Assembly (NCBI RefSeq): GCF_006874465.1
Contig: NZ_VIRL01000020.1
Location: 62,001 to 126,000 of the forward strand
Origin: Microbispora bryophytorum
GTDB lineage: Bacteria > Actinomycetota > Actinomycetes > Streptosporangiales > Streptosporangiaceae
Direction of reading: 5' to 3'
Length of the DNA stretch: 64,000 nt
The notes beneath the pieces were generated by a model. It did no database searches. It worked only from the letters and a program-made list of their open reading frames with translations, and had not been told where the DNA came from. Every line of letters starts with the position of its first letter. The stretch's first letter is position 1. The translations under genes and the position numbers were made by a program. Shown here in pieces: positions 1-7,238 of the stretch.

Positions 1-587
1 TGCGCGACGTGTCCGACGCGCTGGTGAACGGCGGCCGGGTCTACAGCTTCGCCCTGCCCGCCTCCTGCGGGTCGCAGTGCGGCGCGGACTACACCGAGGC
101 GAGCTACACCACGACGACGCCCAGCGGCTCGCCGTCGCCGTCGCCGTCCGCTTCGCCCTCGGCGTCCCCGTCCGCATCCCCGTCTCCGTCCGCATCCCCG
201 TCGGCGTCCCCGTCTGCGTCTCCGTCTGTGTCTCCGTCCCCGTCCCCGTCCGCGTCGCCCAGCCCCAGCGCTTCGCCGTCGGCGAAGCCCGGGACCTGCC
301 AGGTGACCTACCAGGTGGCCAGCTCGTGGCAGGGCGGGTTCACGGCGAACGTCACGGTCAAGAACACCGGCACGGCGGCCTGGCCGAACTGGACGGTCAC
401 CTGGGACATGCCGTCCGGAGTGGGCCTCGTCAGCGGCTGGTCCGCGACCGTGACCTCCAGCGGCACCCGCTGGACGGCCAAGGCGCCCTCGTGGGCGACG
501 AGCCTCGCGCCCGGCGCGTCGGCGAGCTTCGGCTTCCAGGGGTCCGGTTCCTCCTCGCCGGGGGCGAGTGGGTTCGCCTGCTCCTGA
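1..587 (+). CDS. C-terminal part of a secreted CBM2 carbohydrate-binding protein (5' end outside window)
   Basis: The reading frame is open from position 3, so the gene starts upstream of the window; the GTG at 9 is internal to a continuing frame. About 38 residues of an unidentified upstream domain come first. A roughly 55-residue Pro/Ser/Ala linker of PSASPS type follows (about 120-290), and then a family 2 carbohydrate-binding module of about 97 residues. CBM2 hallmarks are visible: a Cys near each end of the module, the GGFTANVTVKNTG core, spaced Trp residues (SSWQGG, NWTVTW, SGWSA) and the FGFQGSG end. CBM2 binds crystalline cellulose or xylan and tethers secreted hydrolases. The missing N-terminal part is probably a polysaccharide-degrading catalytic domain; its family cannot be told from what remains. 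Confidence 0.85.
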   Translation, partial: RDVSDALVNGGRVYSFALPASCGSQCGADYTEASYTTTTPSGSPSPSPSASPSASPSASPSPSASPSASPSASPSVSPSPSPSASPSPSASPSAKPGTCQVTYQVASSWQGGFTANVTVKNTGTAAWPNWTVTWDMPSGVGLVSGWSATVTSSGTRWTAKAPSWATSLAPGASASFGFQGSGSSSPGASGFACS

Positions 588-647
588 CCCTCCAACCCGC
601 TTCTGTCCTCAGACCCGCCTCTGCCCTCCACCCTGCTCCCGACCTCC

Positions 648-684
648 GGCCGGCTCGCGCGCCTCGGCGCCACGCGAGCCGGCC
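648..684 (+). terminator. Stem-loop terminator after the CBM2 gene
   Basis: Perfect 12-bp inverted repeat (GGCCGGCTCGCG / CGCGAGCCGGCC) with a 13-nt loop, 60 bp after the CBM2 stop codon. There is no T-run, which is common for terminators of high-GC actinomycetes. Confidence 0.6.
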
Positions 685-718
685 GCTCCGCGTGAGCACC
701 TCCGCACGATCTCTGCCT

Positions 719-790
719 GGGACCTCTGCTCTGGGACCCTGCCCTGAAATGTCTGCACTGGGAGGCGGAAGGTCCCCCGGGGCAGGGACC
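719..790 (+). promoter_or_regulatory. Cluster of GGGACC/GGTCCC boxes upstream of the stress-protein gene
   Basis: GGGACC occurs at 719-724, 733-738 and 785-790, and its complement GGTCCC at 771-776. The last two form an inverted repeat with an 8-bp spacer. DosR/DevR-type regulators of actinobacterial usp genes bind GGGAC-containing inverted sites, so this could be a hypoxia-type or dormancy-type control region. The match is partial and is an inference. Confidence 0.3.
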
Positions 791-853
791 AGCGGCCCTG
801 CCCCGGACGAGGTGGAGGCGGTCGGATAGGAGGCAGGAGCAGAAGGAGGAGCC

Positions 854-1711
854 ATGACCCAACCCGTCATCGTGGGCACCGACGGATCGCGCGCCGCGGC
901 CGCCGCGGTGGAATGGGCCGCGGGCGACGCGGCACGCAAGGGCCTGCCGCTGCGGATCGTCCACGCGGTGGACCGCCTGCCGTACGAGATCGCGCGCTAT
1001 CCGGTCCCGATCGAGGACCAGCTCGATCGGGCCGGCCGGCGGATCCTGGAGGAGGCCGAGCAGGCCGTACGGGAGAACCATCCGGCGGTCCGGGTGACCA
1101 CCACCATGATCGAGGGCGACCCGTCCCGGGTGCTGCGGCAGAGCGCCGGGAACGCAGCGGAGATCGTGATCGGCAGCAGGGGACACGGCGGGTTCGCCGG
1201 CATGCTGCTCGGGTCGGTGGGCATGCACGTCGCCGGGCAGGTCGACGTCCCCGTCGTCGTGGTGCGGGCCGGGGTGTCTGCGCTCCACGGGCTGGTCGTC
1301 GTCGGGATCGACGGCTCCGACGAGGCCGGAGCCGCCCTGACCTACGCGTTCGAGGAAGCGCGGCTGCGCGACTGCCGCCTGCTCGCCGTGTACGCCTGGC
1401 AGCTTCCGGTGCACCCCTTCGCGCCCGAGATCAGCTATGACCTCGACGAGGTGCGCAAGGCACAGGAGGACTACGTGGCGGGCGCACTGCGGACCCACCG
1501 CGACCGGTATCCCGACGTCACCGCAGAGATGCAGGCCGTCTGCACGCATCCGGTCGCCGCGCTGGTCGAGGCGGGGGAGAAGGCCGACCTGCTCGTCGTG
1601 GGATCACGAGGGCGCGGCGCCGTCGGCGCGGCGGTGCTCGGCTCGGTGAGCCGTGGGGTCCTGCACCACGCGCACTGCCCCGTCGCGGTGGTGCGGCCTC
1701 CCCGGGGCTGA
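854..1711 (+). CDS. Universal stress protein with two tandem Usp domains
   Basis: 285 residues, the usual length for a fused double Usp protein. Domain 1 (about 4-140) begins IVGTDGS and carries the nucleotide-binding loop GSRGHGGFAGMLLGSVG. Domain 2 (about 147-283) begins VVVGIDGS and carries GSRGRGAVGAAVLGSVS. Both match the G-x2-G-x9-G(S/T) ATP-binding pattern of ATP-binding UspA-like proteins. The ATG is preceded by a strong AAGGAGGA ribosome site. Such proteins are usually made in hypoxia or stationary phase and act in the cytoplasm as nucleotide-dependent stress modulators. It appears monocistronic, behind a terminator and the GGGACC box cluster. The exact physiological role is unknown. 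Confidence 0.93.
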   Translation: MTQPVIVGTDGSRAAAAAVEWAAGDAARKGLPLRIVHAVDRLPYEIARYPVPIEDQLDRAGRRILEEAEQAVRENHPAVRVTTTMIEGDPSRVLRQSAGNAAEIVIGSRGHGGFAGMLLGSVGMHVAGQVDVPVVVVRAGVSALHGLVVVGIDGSDEAGAALTYAFEEARLRDCRLLAVYAWQLPVHPFAPEISYDLDEVRKAQEDYVAGALRTHRDRYPDVTAEMQAVCTHPVAALVEAGEKADLLVVGSRGRGAVGAAVLGSVSRGVLHHAHCPVAVVRPPRG

Positions 1712-1844
1712 GGCCGAGCGCATGCGTTCGCATCCGCGAGTTGAGAGTTGGCAAGGGACCTCCAGCGGGAGTTGCGGCAAAAGTCTCACATAGGACTTGA
1801 ATGAGAAGCTTGAAGGAGGAAATCGGACGAGAAAGGGACCTCGT

Positions 1845-2330
1845 GTGACCGAGAACGACGTCATCGAATTCGTGACCGGCCTGCCGGGTGTCGTCGCCTT
1901 CACCGCCGCGCAGGACAACGGCGCCCCGCAGGCGGCATGGGGAGACACCTTCTTCTACTGCGATCCCGACGGCGAACCGGCCAACCGGAAGATGCCCTTC
2001 GCCACGATCGTCGTGAAGGACTACGAGGGGTTTGACACCGCCTCCGACCTGAACCGCCCCGGCGTCTTCCGGGTCAACATCGGGGTCGGCCGTGCCGCGT
2101 TCGAGGAACTGCTCGGGTATCCGCCGGCCGCGCACGCCGACCACCACGAGGCGCTGGACTACCGCGTGCCGGACCGCATCCTGCCGCACCCCGTGTATGC
2201 CGCCCAGTCGTGGATCTGCGTGCTCAACCCCGGCGACGCCACCGCCGCACGGGTGCGTGCCCTCCTCACCGGCGCGCACGCCCGTGCGGCCGCCCGCCAC
2301 GGGACGGGTGACCGGGCCACCCGCGCGTGA
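1845..2330 (+). CDS. DUF6194 family protein
   Basis: 161 residues from a GTG preceded by AAAGGGA at a suitable distance. An in-frame TTG at 1797 would add 16 residues, but its extension contains purine-rich leader sequence, so I prefer 1845. Family features are visible: an [13 protein letters not shown] segment, [11 protein letters not shown], a [17 protein letters not shown] block, and the C-terminal [22 protein letters not shown]6194 proteins are small soluble actinobacterial proteins of unknown biochemistry. No clear operon partner: the stress-protein gene ends 133 bp upstream and the next gene starts 73 bp downstream. Confidence 0.8.
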   Translation: MTENDVIEFVTGLPGVVAFTAAQDNGAPQAAWGDTFFYCDPDGEPANRKMPFATIVVKDYEGFDTASDLNRPGVFRVNIGVGRAAFEELLGYPPAAHADHHEALDYRVPDRILPHPVYAAQSWICVLNPGDATAARVRALLTGAHARAAARHGTGDRATRA

Positions 2331-2403
2331 ACCACCCGCACCCGCTGCCGCCCGGCGGCGGGTGTTAGCGTGGCCCGAGGAATGCGATCTTCGAGGAGGT
2401 CAC

Positions 2404-2712
2404 ATGTCGGTTCTCGTCGCGTTCAGCGTCACGCCGATCGGCGCCGGTGAGGATGTCGGCGAGATGGTGGCGGAGGCGGTGCGCGTGGTCCGCGCGTCCG
2501 GACTGCCCAACCGCACCGACGCCATGTTCACCACCGTCGAGGGGGAGACGTGGGACGAGGTGCTCGGCGTCGTCAAGGACGCGGTCGCCGCCGTTGAGGC
2601 CCGCTGCTCCCGCGTCAGCCTGGTGCTCAAGGCCGACGCCCGCGCCGGGCAGGGCAGGCTCGACGCCAAGGTCGCCACCGTGGAACGCCACCTCGCCGAA
2701 GACGCCTCCTGA
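2404..2712 (+). CDS. MTH1187/YqgV family thiamine-binding protein (DUF77)
   Basis: 102 residues with an ATG behind GAGGAGG. The opening [17 protein letters not shown], the central region with paired aromatic and acidic positions ([16 protein letters not shown]) and the closing residues on ageing repeats typical of ferredoxin-like folds match the MTH1187/YqgV family. Members form tetramers and some bind thiamine or its precursors. It lies 73 bp downstream of the DUF6194 gene and may be co-transcribed with it. Function in this organism is inferred only from the family. Confidence 0.85.
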   Translation: MSVLVAFSVTPIGAGEDVGEMVAEAVRVVRASGLPNRTDAMFTTVEGETWDEVLGVVKDAVAAVEARCSRVSLVLKADARAGQGRLDAKVATVERHLAEDAS

Positions 2713-2813
2713 TCACGGCCGGGGGCACCTCGCCGCCACCGCGCGCGGGCGCACCTCGAATGGCCGCACCTTCTCCACCTTCTCCGCTTGGGTCGGCCGG
2801 CGTGAGGTGACGG

Positions 2814-3497
2814 TCAGGTGGAGGCGGCCAGGGCGGCCTTGAGCGCCGAGCGGGACAGGCGGTCGGCGGCGCGCGTCGTCTCGGGAAGCCGGTGACGTGG
2901 GGTCAGGGTAAGCACGTCGTGGCAGGCGGTCTCCAGGTCGACGCGGTGGCCGACGGAGACGAAGACCGGTTTGACCCCGTCCCGGGTGCGCAGCACCCGG
3001 CCGACCACCTGTCCGTCCAGGAGCAGCTCGCTCCATGAGCCGCGCTCCCGGCCGGGCGACTCGAAGGAGCCGACGAAGGCCGTCTTGCCGACGCCGATCG
3101 TGGGCAGGCCGGTGAGCACCCCGAGATGGCAGGCGAGGCCGAACCGCCGCGGATGCGCCAGGCCGTACCCGTCGCAGACGATCAGGTCGGGTGTGACAGT
3201 GAGCCGCTCCAGCGCGTCGACGAGGCTGGGCAGTTCGCGGAAGGCGAGCAGGCCGGGCACGTAGCCGAAGGCGGGCCGTCCCGGCACCGTCACCTGCTCG
3301 ACCACGTCCAGACTCGTCCCGTCGAGCACCACGACCGCGGCGGCCAGCAGGTCGTCGGCGTAGGCCACGTCCACCCCCGCGACCAGGGCGGGGTCACGGG
3401 GACCCGGGCCGGTCAGGTCCAGCCGGGGCCGCAGGGCGTCCTGGATCGCCTCCGCCTCCTGGGCCGTGGCCGGAGCGGCGATGGAACAGATCTTCAT
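2814..3497 (-). CDS. nfi: Endonuclease V (deoxyinosine 3'-endonuclease)
   Basis: 227 residues, full family length. Endonuclease V cuts DNA one base 3' of deoxyinosine and starts repair of deaminated adenine. Metal-binding acidic residues are visible: Asp43 in GVDVAY, Glu88 in GLLAFRELP and Asp109 in VCDGYGLAHP. The conserved HPRRFGLACHLGV and IGVGKTAF blocks and the C-terminal FVSVGHRVDL block follow. The ATG lies 27 bp from the start of the divergent pilus remnant, so a short shared promoter region is implied. The gene looks intact. Confidence 0.95.
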   Translation of the reverse strand: MKICSIAAPATAQEAEAIQDALRPRLDLTGPGPRDPALVAGVDVAYADDLLAAAVVVLDGTSLDVVEQVTVPGRPAFGYVPGLLAFRELPSLVDALERLTVTPDLIVCDGYGLAHPRRFGLACHLGVLTGLPTIGVGKTAFVGSFESPGRERGSWSELLLDGQVVGRVLRTRDGVKPVFVSVGHRVDLETACHDVLTLTPRHRLPETTRAADRLSRSALKAALAAST

Positions 3498-3523
3498 GCG
3501 GGAACGATAGACGCCACCGGCGA

Positions 3524-3862
3524 GTGTCCCGGAACGCCCCCGTCGATCCCGCGGCCGAATGGCGGGCCGAGCTGGTCAAGCGCTACCGCACTGTGCAGGG
3601 CTTGGATGAATCTGTTCCTGCTGGCCGGCGCCCTGATCGCTACGTCCCACCCGACACCAGTGGCGACCTGGCCCAGCGGCTCAGCCGCCTCACCGTGCCC
3701 GCACCGCGACTGGCCCTGCTCGGGCGGCCGGTCGAACGCTTCTTCGCCACCAAGCTCGGCCTGCTGCTGCCCGCCGCGATCACCGCGCTGATGACGGCAC
3801 GGGCGGCACCCCCGGGGTCGCGCTGCCCGCCGGTTCCCGGCGTGGAGGGAGAACTGCAATGA
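3524..3862 (+). pseudogene. Decayed TadB/TadC-type pilus-assembly gene remnant
   Basis: The open frame codes for 112 residues, but only its middle resembles a family. The segment APRLALLGRPVERF followed by a hydrophobic LGLLLPAAITALM helix is typical of actinobacterial TadC (type II secretion system F family) proteins. A separate frame from the ATG at 3606 reads MNLFLLAGALIA, which looks like the matching N-terminal membrane helix. The two halves are therefore out of frame. Normal TadC proteins are two to three times longer. I read this as a frameshifted and 3'-truncated remnant of a Tad/Flp locus; the family assignment is inference from short motifs. Confidence 0.45.
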
Positions 3863-4041
3863 CGAGGATCCGCCTGCTGGACGGGCTGCGGGCGCTGCTG
3901 GCCGCCACAGTCCTGACCGCGCTCAGCGCCTGCGTGCCCCTGGTGCTGTTTGCGCTGGCCGGATCCCCTCTGCCCGCCCATCTCCCACACTTAGGCGAGA
4001 TCGGCCACGCGCTGACACGAAGCGCACGTCGACGTAGTTGA
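3859..4041 (+). pseudogene. N-terminal stub of a LysM/BTAD-type membrane protein
   Basis: 60 residues starting at an ATG that overlaps the preceding stop (ATGA). It begins with MTRIRLLDGLRALLAATVL, has one membrane helix and ends in SPLPAHLPHLGEIGHALT before a short unrelated tail and stop. This pattern is the usual N-terminus of long actinobacterial LysM and BTAD-domain membrane proteins that sit downstream of Tad genes. The several hundred residues expected afterwards are missing; mobile-element sequence begins 62 bp later. It is probably the end of a deleted pilus locus. Confidence 0.4.
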
Positions 4042-4102
4042 GCGCGATGAGCACGGATCGGCGGGCCGCCATCCCCCAGCCGCCCAAGCCTCTCCGTTCT
4101 TA

Positions 4103-4181
4103 GAGCCTGCTGACAAAGGATTTGGTCGCTGAGGCCGGGACAGGGATGCCCTGGTCGAGCCCCATCTTCGAGCGATACGCC
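4103..4181 (+). repeat. Left inverted terminal repeat of the chimeric element
   Basis: 79 bp that match the complement of 6080-6157 with a few substitutions and small indels. The outer 12 bases (GAGCCTGCTGAC) are identical in both copies. Divergence begins abruptly after the shared CTTCGAGCGATACGCC block. Confidence 0.7.
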
Positions 4182-4245
4182 CGGCGGCGGGCAAGGTACG
4201 CGCGTACCCCGCAAAATCGGTTGCGGCGGTCGTCATGATGATGAC

Positions 4246-4773
4246 ATGACGTGGACAGCACCCGACGTAGAGCGGGGACCTCGGACGGACATGGCCTGTG
4301 GCGAACGCGAGATGCTGGATAACTGGTTGAAGCTCCGCCGGCTGTTCCTGCTGCGCAAATGCGCCGGCCTCACCTCCGAGCAACTGAAGACCGCCTCCGT
4401 GGAGCCGTCCAACCTGACGCTGCTCGGCCTCCTGCGACACATGACGGAAGTCGAGCGCTGGTGGTTCCGGGAGAAGTTCCTGCACGAAAACTTGCCCGAG
4501 CTGCACATCACGGAGGAGTACGAAGACGGCGACTTCGACCTGGTGGCCGACGCCGACGCCGAGGCCGACTACGCCGCCTTCCTCGCGGAGACGGCTGCCT
4601 GCGATGCCGCGGTTGCGGACATCGACCTCGAGGAGCTGGCCGACGACCCCCGGGCGCCGACCGGCAAGGTCAGCCTCCGCTGGATCTACATCCACCTCCT
4701 GGAGGAGTACGCGCAGCACACCGGGCACGCCGACCTGATCCGAGAGCGCATCGATGGGGCCACGGGAGCATAG
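4246..4773 (+). CDS. DinB family protein (DUF664, mini-circle protein type)
   Basis: 175 residues forming a four-helix-bundle DinB protein. His65 (LLRHMTEVE) plus His158 and His161 (AQHTGHADL) fit the three-histidine metal site. The actinobacterial members of this group are thought to be mycothiol-dependent transferases or related thiol enzymes. The DUF664 subgroup is also known from the Streptomyces mini-circle transposable element, which makes its position between inverted terminal repeats notable. There is no convincing ribosome site before the ATG at 4246. The substrate is unknown. It runs convergently toward the transposase gene, with 38 bp between the stops. Confidence 0.8.
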   Translation: MTWTAPDVERGPRTDMACGEREMLDNWLKLRRLFLLRKCAGLTSEQLKTASVEPSNLTLLGLLRHMTEVERWWFREKFLHENLPELHITEEYEDGDFDLVADADAEADYAAFLAETAACDAAVADIDLEELADDPRAPTGKVSLRWIYIHLLEEYAQHTGHADLIRERIDGATGA

Positions 4774-4811
4774 CGGCTCTCCCGGCTCACCCGTATCTAG
4801 GTCCTGCCACC

Positions 4812-5939
4812 TCACCGACGTATCCGCTGATCAGCTGAGCGGTGGTCAGCCGTAGCTCCAGGACGCCGAGCCGGCTGACGAAGGGTTAAGCGCTCGTGGG
4901 CATGGGACCGTAGAGGGCTGGCCCGATCTTGTTGATGTAGCCCTGGTGGGACCACTGGGACAGCTGGACGCGGAGCTGTTGACGTTCTCGATTCCGAGGA
5001 TGGCAGCCAGCTCGGTCCCTTTCCAGGCCCGCCAGGGCTGGCCGGCCAGAAGTTCCAGGACCTTGCCACGCCGGTCGGGGCTTGACAGGTCCGGAAGCGG
5101 CGGCGGGTCGGCCCAGCGGCCCGGGGTGGCTGGCCTGCCAGTTCGCGGGTCAGGCGGCGGGTCATCTGGTGCACCGTGGCCCACCAGATCAGGGCTTCGT
5201 GGTGCTCGGGCCTGCGTTCGTAGATCCGCACCAGCCGGCGGTAGCGGGTCAGCCAGGCGAAGGTTCGTTCTGCCACCCACCTGCGCGGCAGCACGACGAA
5301 GCCGCGGACGTCGTCGGAGCGCTTGACGATCGTGACGGTCAGGCGGAGCACGTCGCGCGCCCAGGTGAGCAGGCGCCCGGCGTAGCCGCCATCCGCCCAG
5401 ACCAGCGCAATGGTGGAGAACTTCTCCCGCAGCCGGGCCAGCAGCGGGTGGGCGCCGTCACGGTCTTGGACCGACGCGGCGGTGACGATCACGCACAACA
5501 GCAGCCCGAGCGTGTCGACCGCGATATGCCGCTTCTGCCCCTTGATCTTCTTGCCTGCGTCGTACCCGCAGGCTGCCGCGCCGACGATCTCGGCCGCCTT
5601 GACCGTCTGAGAATCGATGCACCCGGCCGTGGGCAGCTCGCCGTGTCCGGCCAGGATGCGCAGCCGGCCGCGTAACCGTCCGGCGAGCCGTTCGGGCAGA
5701 CCACGCCGGGACCATCGCAGGAAGAAGGCGTAGACCGCCTCGTGTGGCGGGAAGTCCACCGGCAGGGCCCGCCATTCGATTCCGTACCTGGTCACGTAGT
5801 TGACCGCGTCGAGTGTCGCGCGCAGGTCATGCACCATCGGCCTGCCAGCGGCCTGGACCATCTCGGCCATGACCACCCGTGCCTCGCCTTCGAGCAGCGC
5901 CCACTCGGCATCGGTCAGATCCGGCGGATATGACGGCAT
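4812..5939 (-). CDS. IS5-family transposase with an aberrant C-terminal extension
   Basis: The first 275 or so residues, from the ATG at 5939, are a complete IS5-type DDE transposase. Asp109 (CIDSQTVKAAE), Asp183 (WADGGYAGRL) and Glu224 (WVAERTFAWL) form the catalytic triad, with the usual GYDAGKKIKGQKRHIAVDTLG block between them. After LTRELAGQ the frame continues about 95 residues with no family similarity. That part is the wrong frame of a fragment of a different gene (4886-5115). The natural stop and left end of the original insertion sequence seem to have been lost in a fusion. Activity is uncertain. Confidence 0.8.
   Translation of the reverse strand: MPSYPPDLTDAEWALLEGEARVVMAEMVQAAGRPMVHDLRATLDAVNYVTRYGIEWRALPVDFPPHEAVYAFFLRWSRRGLPERLAGRLRGRLRILAGHGELPTAGCIDSQTVKAAEIVGAAACGYDAGKKIKGQKRHIAVDTLGLLLCVIVTAASVQDRDGAHPLLARLREKFSTIALVWADGGYAGRLLTWARDVLRLTVTIVKRSDDVRGFVVLPRRWVAERTFAWLTRYRRLVRIYERRPEHHEALIWWATVHQMTRRLTRELAGQPPRAAGPTRRRFRTCQAPTGVARSWNFWPASPGGPGKGPSWLPSSESRTSTAPRPAVPVVPPGLHQQDRASPLRSHAHERLTLRQPARRPGATADHRSADQRIRR
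4886..5115 (-). pseudogene. Frameshifted fragment of an actinobacterial DNA-binding-like protein
   Basis: In the frame other than that of the transposase tail, the minus strand reads RRGKVLELLAGQPW, then WKGTELAAILGIENVNS. After a one-base deletion it reads VQLSQWSHQGYINKIG to a TAA at 4886. This short winged-helix-like block is common at the C-terminus of actinobacterial hypothetical proteins. The N-terminal portion is absent and a frameshift splits the rest, so it is a captured gene fragment. Family placement is from memory of such sequences. Confidence 0.5.
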
Positions 5940-6015
5940 CCGGTCATGACATCGGCACCCCGGTGAGGGGCAACCACTGGCGCTCACGGACTCGGGCGTG
6001 TAAACAGACAACCAC

Positions 6016-6066
6016 GGGCTCCTGGTTGCCGAGTTGCGTAGACAACACCTCAGCTATCAGGAGCCC
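6016..6066. repeat. 51-bp imperfect hairpin resembling two abutting IS ends
   Basis: GGGCTCCTG at 6016-6024 is repeated inverted as CAGGAGCCC at 6058-6066. The complementarity continues inward (GCCGAG / CTCAGC) to about 18-bp imperfect arms around a 15-bp centre. It lies between the transposase start and the right terminal repeat, in the position of the transposase promoter. It may be the fused ends or excision scar of another element. Confidence 0.45.
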
Positions 6067-6079
6067 GCTCCTGTCCGCA

Positions 6080-6157
6080 GGCGTATCGCTCGAAGAGCTC
6101 GACCAGGGCATCCCCTGTGTTCCGGCCTCAGCGACCAAATCCTTCGTCAGCAGGCTC
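6080..6157 (-). repeat. Right inverted terminal repeat of the chimeric element
   Basis: Complement of the repeat at 4103-4181. It differs by a few bases, for example a 3-bp insertion near the middle. The sequence immediately outside is TTA, which supplies the TAA stop of the neighbouring minus-strand gene. Confidence 0.7.
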
Positions 6158-6649
6158 TTAGTGACGGTCAGGCCAAAACTGCAGGAGAAAGACTTCGGCC
6201 TCGTACTCTTCGGCCCCCAACTCGAAGTACTCGACATCCTCGGGATTCAATTCGACCTCGCGAGCCGACAACCTGACCCGCCAGTGCATGGCACGCGCGC
6301 CCAAGTCGACCTGAAGCGGACTCGCCATTTCGTCATCGTCCTCGAGATGGACGACTCCCGATGTCGTCCGAAGATGAACGACGATCTGCTTATCCCAGAC
6401 ATCGCTCGGCGTGGGCGGTGGCTCAGCAGTCCAAACCTCGAAGACGAACCTGCCCCTCATCAGTTCCATCACGTCGTCGCGCCCGACGATCGACTCGATA
6501 ACCATCAGGTTCTGAGTGGTGGAGCATAATTCGCCGCCCAAGAGCCGCGCATCCTCCGTGTCGATGGTCGGACCATCGGCGTCAGCGAGAAGGTAGCGTC
6601 CATATCTGCGCTGGAAGATGTCTTCTACGGTGATCAGCAGATCAGCCAT
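6158..6649 (-). CDS. Hypothetical protein, acidic, unknown family
   Basis: 163 residues from an ATG at 6649 (a TTG three bases upstream is also possible). Soluble, acidic, no signal peptide or membrane helix. The sequence is ordinary for a folded protein, with regular hydrophobic spacing and a C-terminal LNPEDVEYFELGAEEYEAEV segment, but I recognise no family. Base composition is lower in GC than the surrounding genes. The TAA stop codon is formed by the TTA target repeat of the adjacent mobile element, so insertion happened exactly at the gene's end and left the product whole. Similar small proteins are sometimes immunity or toxin-associated proteins, but nothing here shows that. Confidence 0.6.
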   Translation of the reverse strand: MADLLITVEDIFQRRYGRYLLADADGPTIDTEDARLLGGELCSTTQNLMVIESIVGRDDVMELMRGRFVFEVWTAEPPPTPSDVWDKQIVVHLRTTSGVVHLEDDDEMASPLQVDLGARAMHWRVRLSAREVELNPEDVEYFELGAEEYEAEVFLLQFWPDRH

Positions 6650-7227
6650 CAATTCTTATGCTGGCACAGACGACGGGATAACTCGACCAAGTCGGGTGGT
6701 TCCCTCGGCCCCGAGCCATGTCGCTGCGCGAAGTTGCCCCGGCCTTGTAGGCATCTGGGCGCTTGGGGCATGTGCCGCGCAGATTTCACCAGTGTCGATT
6801 TCCCGCCATATCCGCCCAAGTTCCGGCGCCAGATGGTGCGGACTGGTCCGCGTCGGCCGAACGTTCAGAGGAACTACTCAAAGGAGTCCGAGCCGACCAC
6901 GCATGTCATCCGGGAGTGCCCACGTCGGTGGCTATCCGAAGCCTTGAGGCAACTCCGAGCCGCCATGGAAGCCGCGGACTCCGCCAGGGCCATCGCGGCA
7001 CCGGTTGCCGAGGCGGCCGCCGCGGGGACCGCGACCAGGAGAGACGACGTCAGCACCGCCGAGACCAGCGCCAGGGGTCAGATGTTGTCGGTGGCGTAGT
7101 GCAGCATCGGACGGTGATCTCGGCGACCAGGGCCGACAGAACCAGATAGAGGGCGATCGCCCGCGGTGCCGGATGCCGCGGCCCCCGTCAGCCTCATCGG
7201 CACGACGGCCGCGTCAGTAGCCCCGCG
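6650..7227. other. Gene-poor stretch with degenerate sequence
   Basis: No convincing gene is visible on either strand. The minus strand contains short hydrophobic stretches (for example IALYLVLSALVAEIT near 7150, and a VSAVLTSSLLVAVPAAAAS stretch near 7040) in different frames. They suggest a decayed membrane-protein gene but cannot be assigned. Confidence 0.4.
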
Positions 7228-7238
7228 TCAGTAGCCCC
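7211..7238. repeat. 14-bp tandem duplication at the 3' end of the dehydrogenase gene
   Basis: GCGTCAGTAGCCCC occurs twice in direct succession. The unit contains the last codon and TGA stop of the minus-strand dehydrogenase gene, so the stop region is duplicated. It looks like a recent slippage event with no effect on the protein. Confidence 0.8.

Larger units (their letters stand above)
4103..6157. mobile_element. Chimeric IS5-type element carrying a DinB gene
   Basis: The segment is bounded by GAGCCTGCTGAC at 4103 and its exact complement ending at 6157. Just outside both ends is the trinucleotide TTA (4100-4102 and 6158-6160), consistent with a TNA-type target duplication as in the IS1031 group of IS5. 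At 2055 bp it is about twice the size of an ordinary IS5 element. Inside are a DinB gene on the plus strand, an IS5-type transposase on the minus strand whose 3' end runs into a fragment of an unrelated chromosomal gene, and a hairpin that looks like another element's ends. It is therefore a composite or rearranged element, and its present mobility is doubtful. Confidence 0.6.

Noticed and set aside
120-290. Short-period repeats resembling a repeat array or CRISPR
   Set aside because: They are codon repeats of a Pro/Ser linker inside a coding frame, with no spacers.
6734-7149. Two overlapping plus-strand frames
   Set aside because: Both lack a start signal and family similarity; hydrophobic fragments on the other strand suggest decayed DNA.
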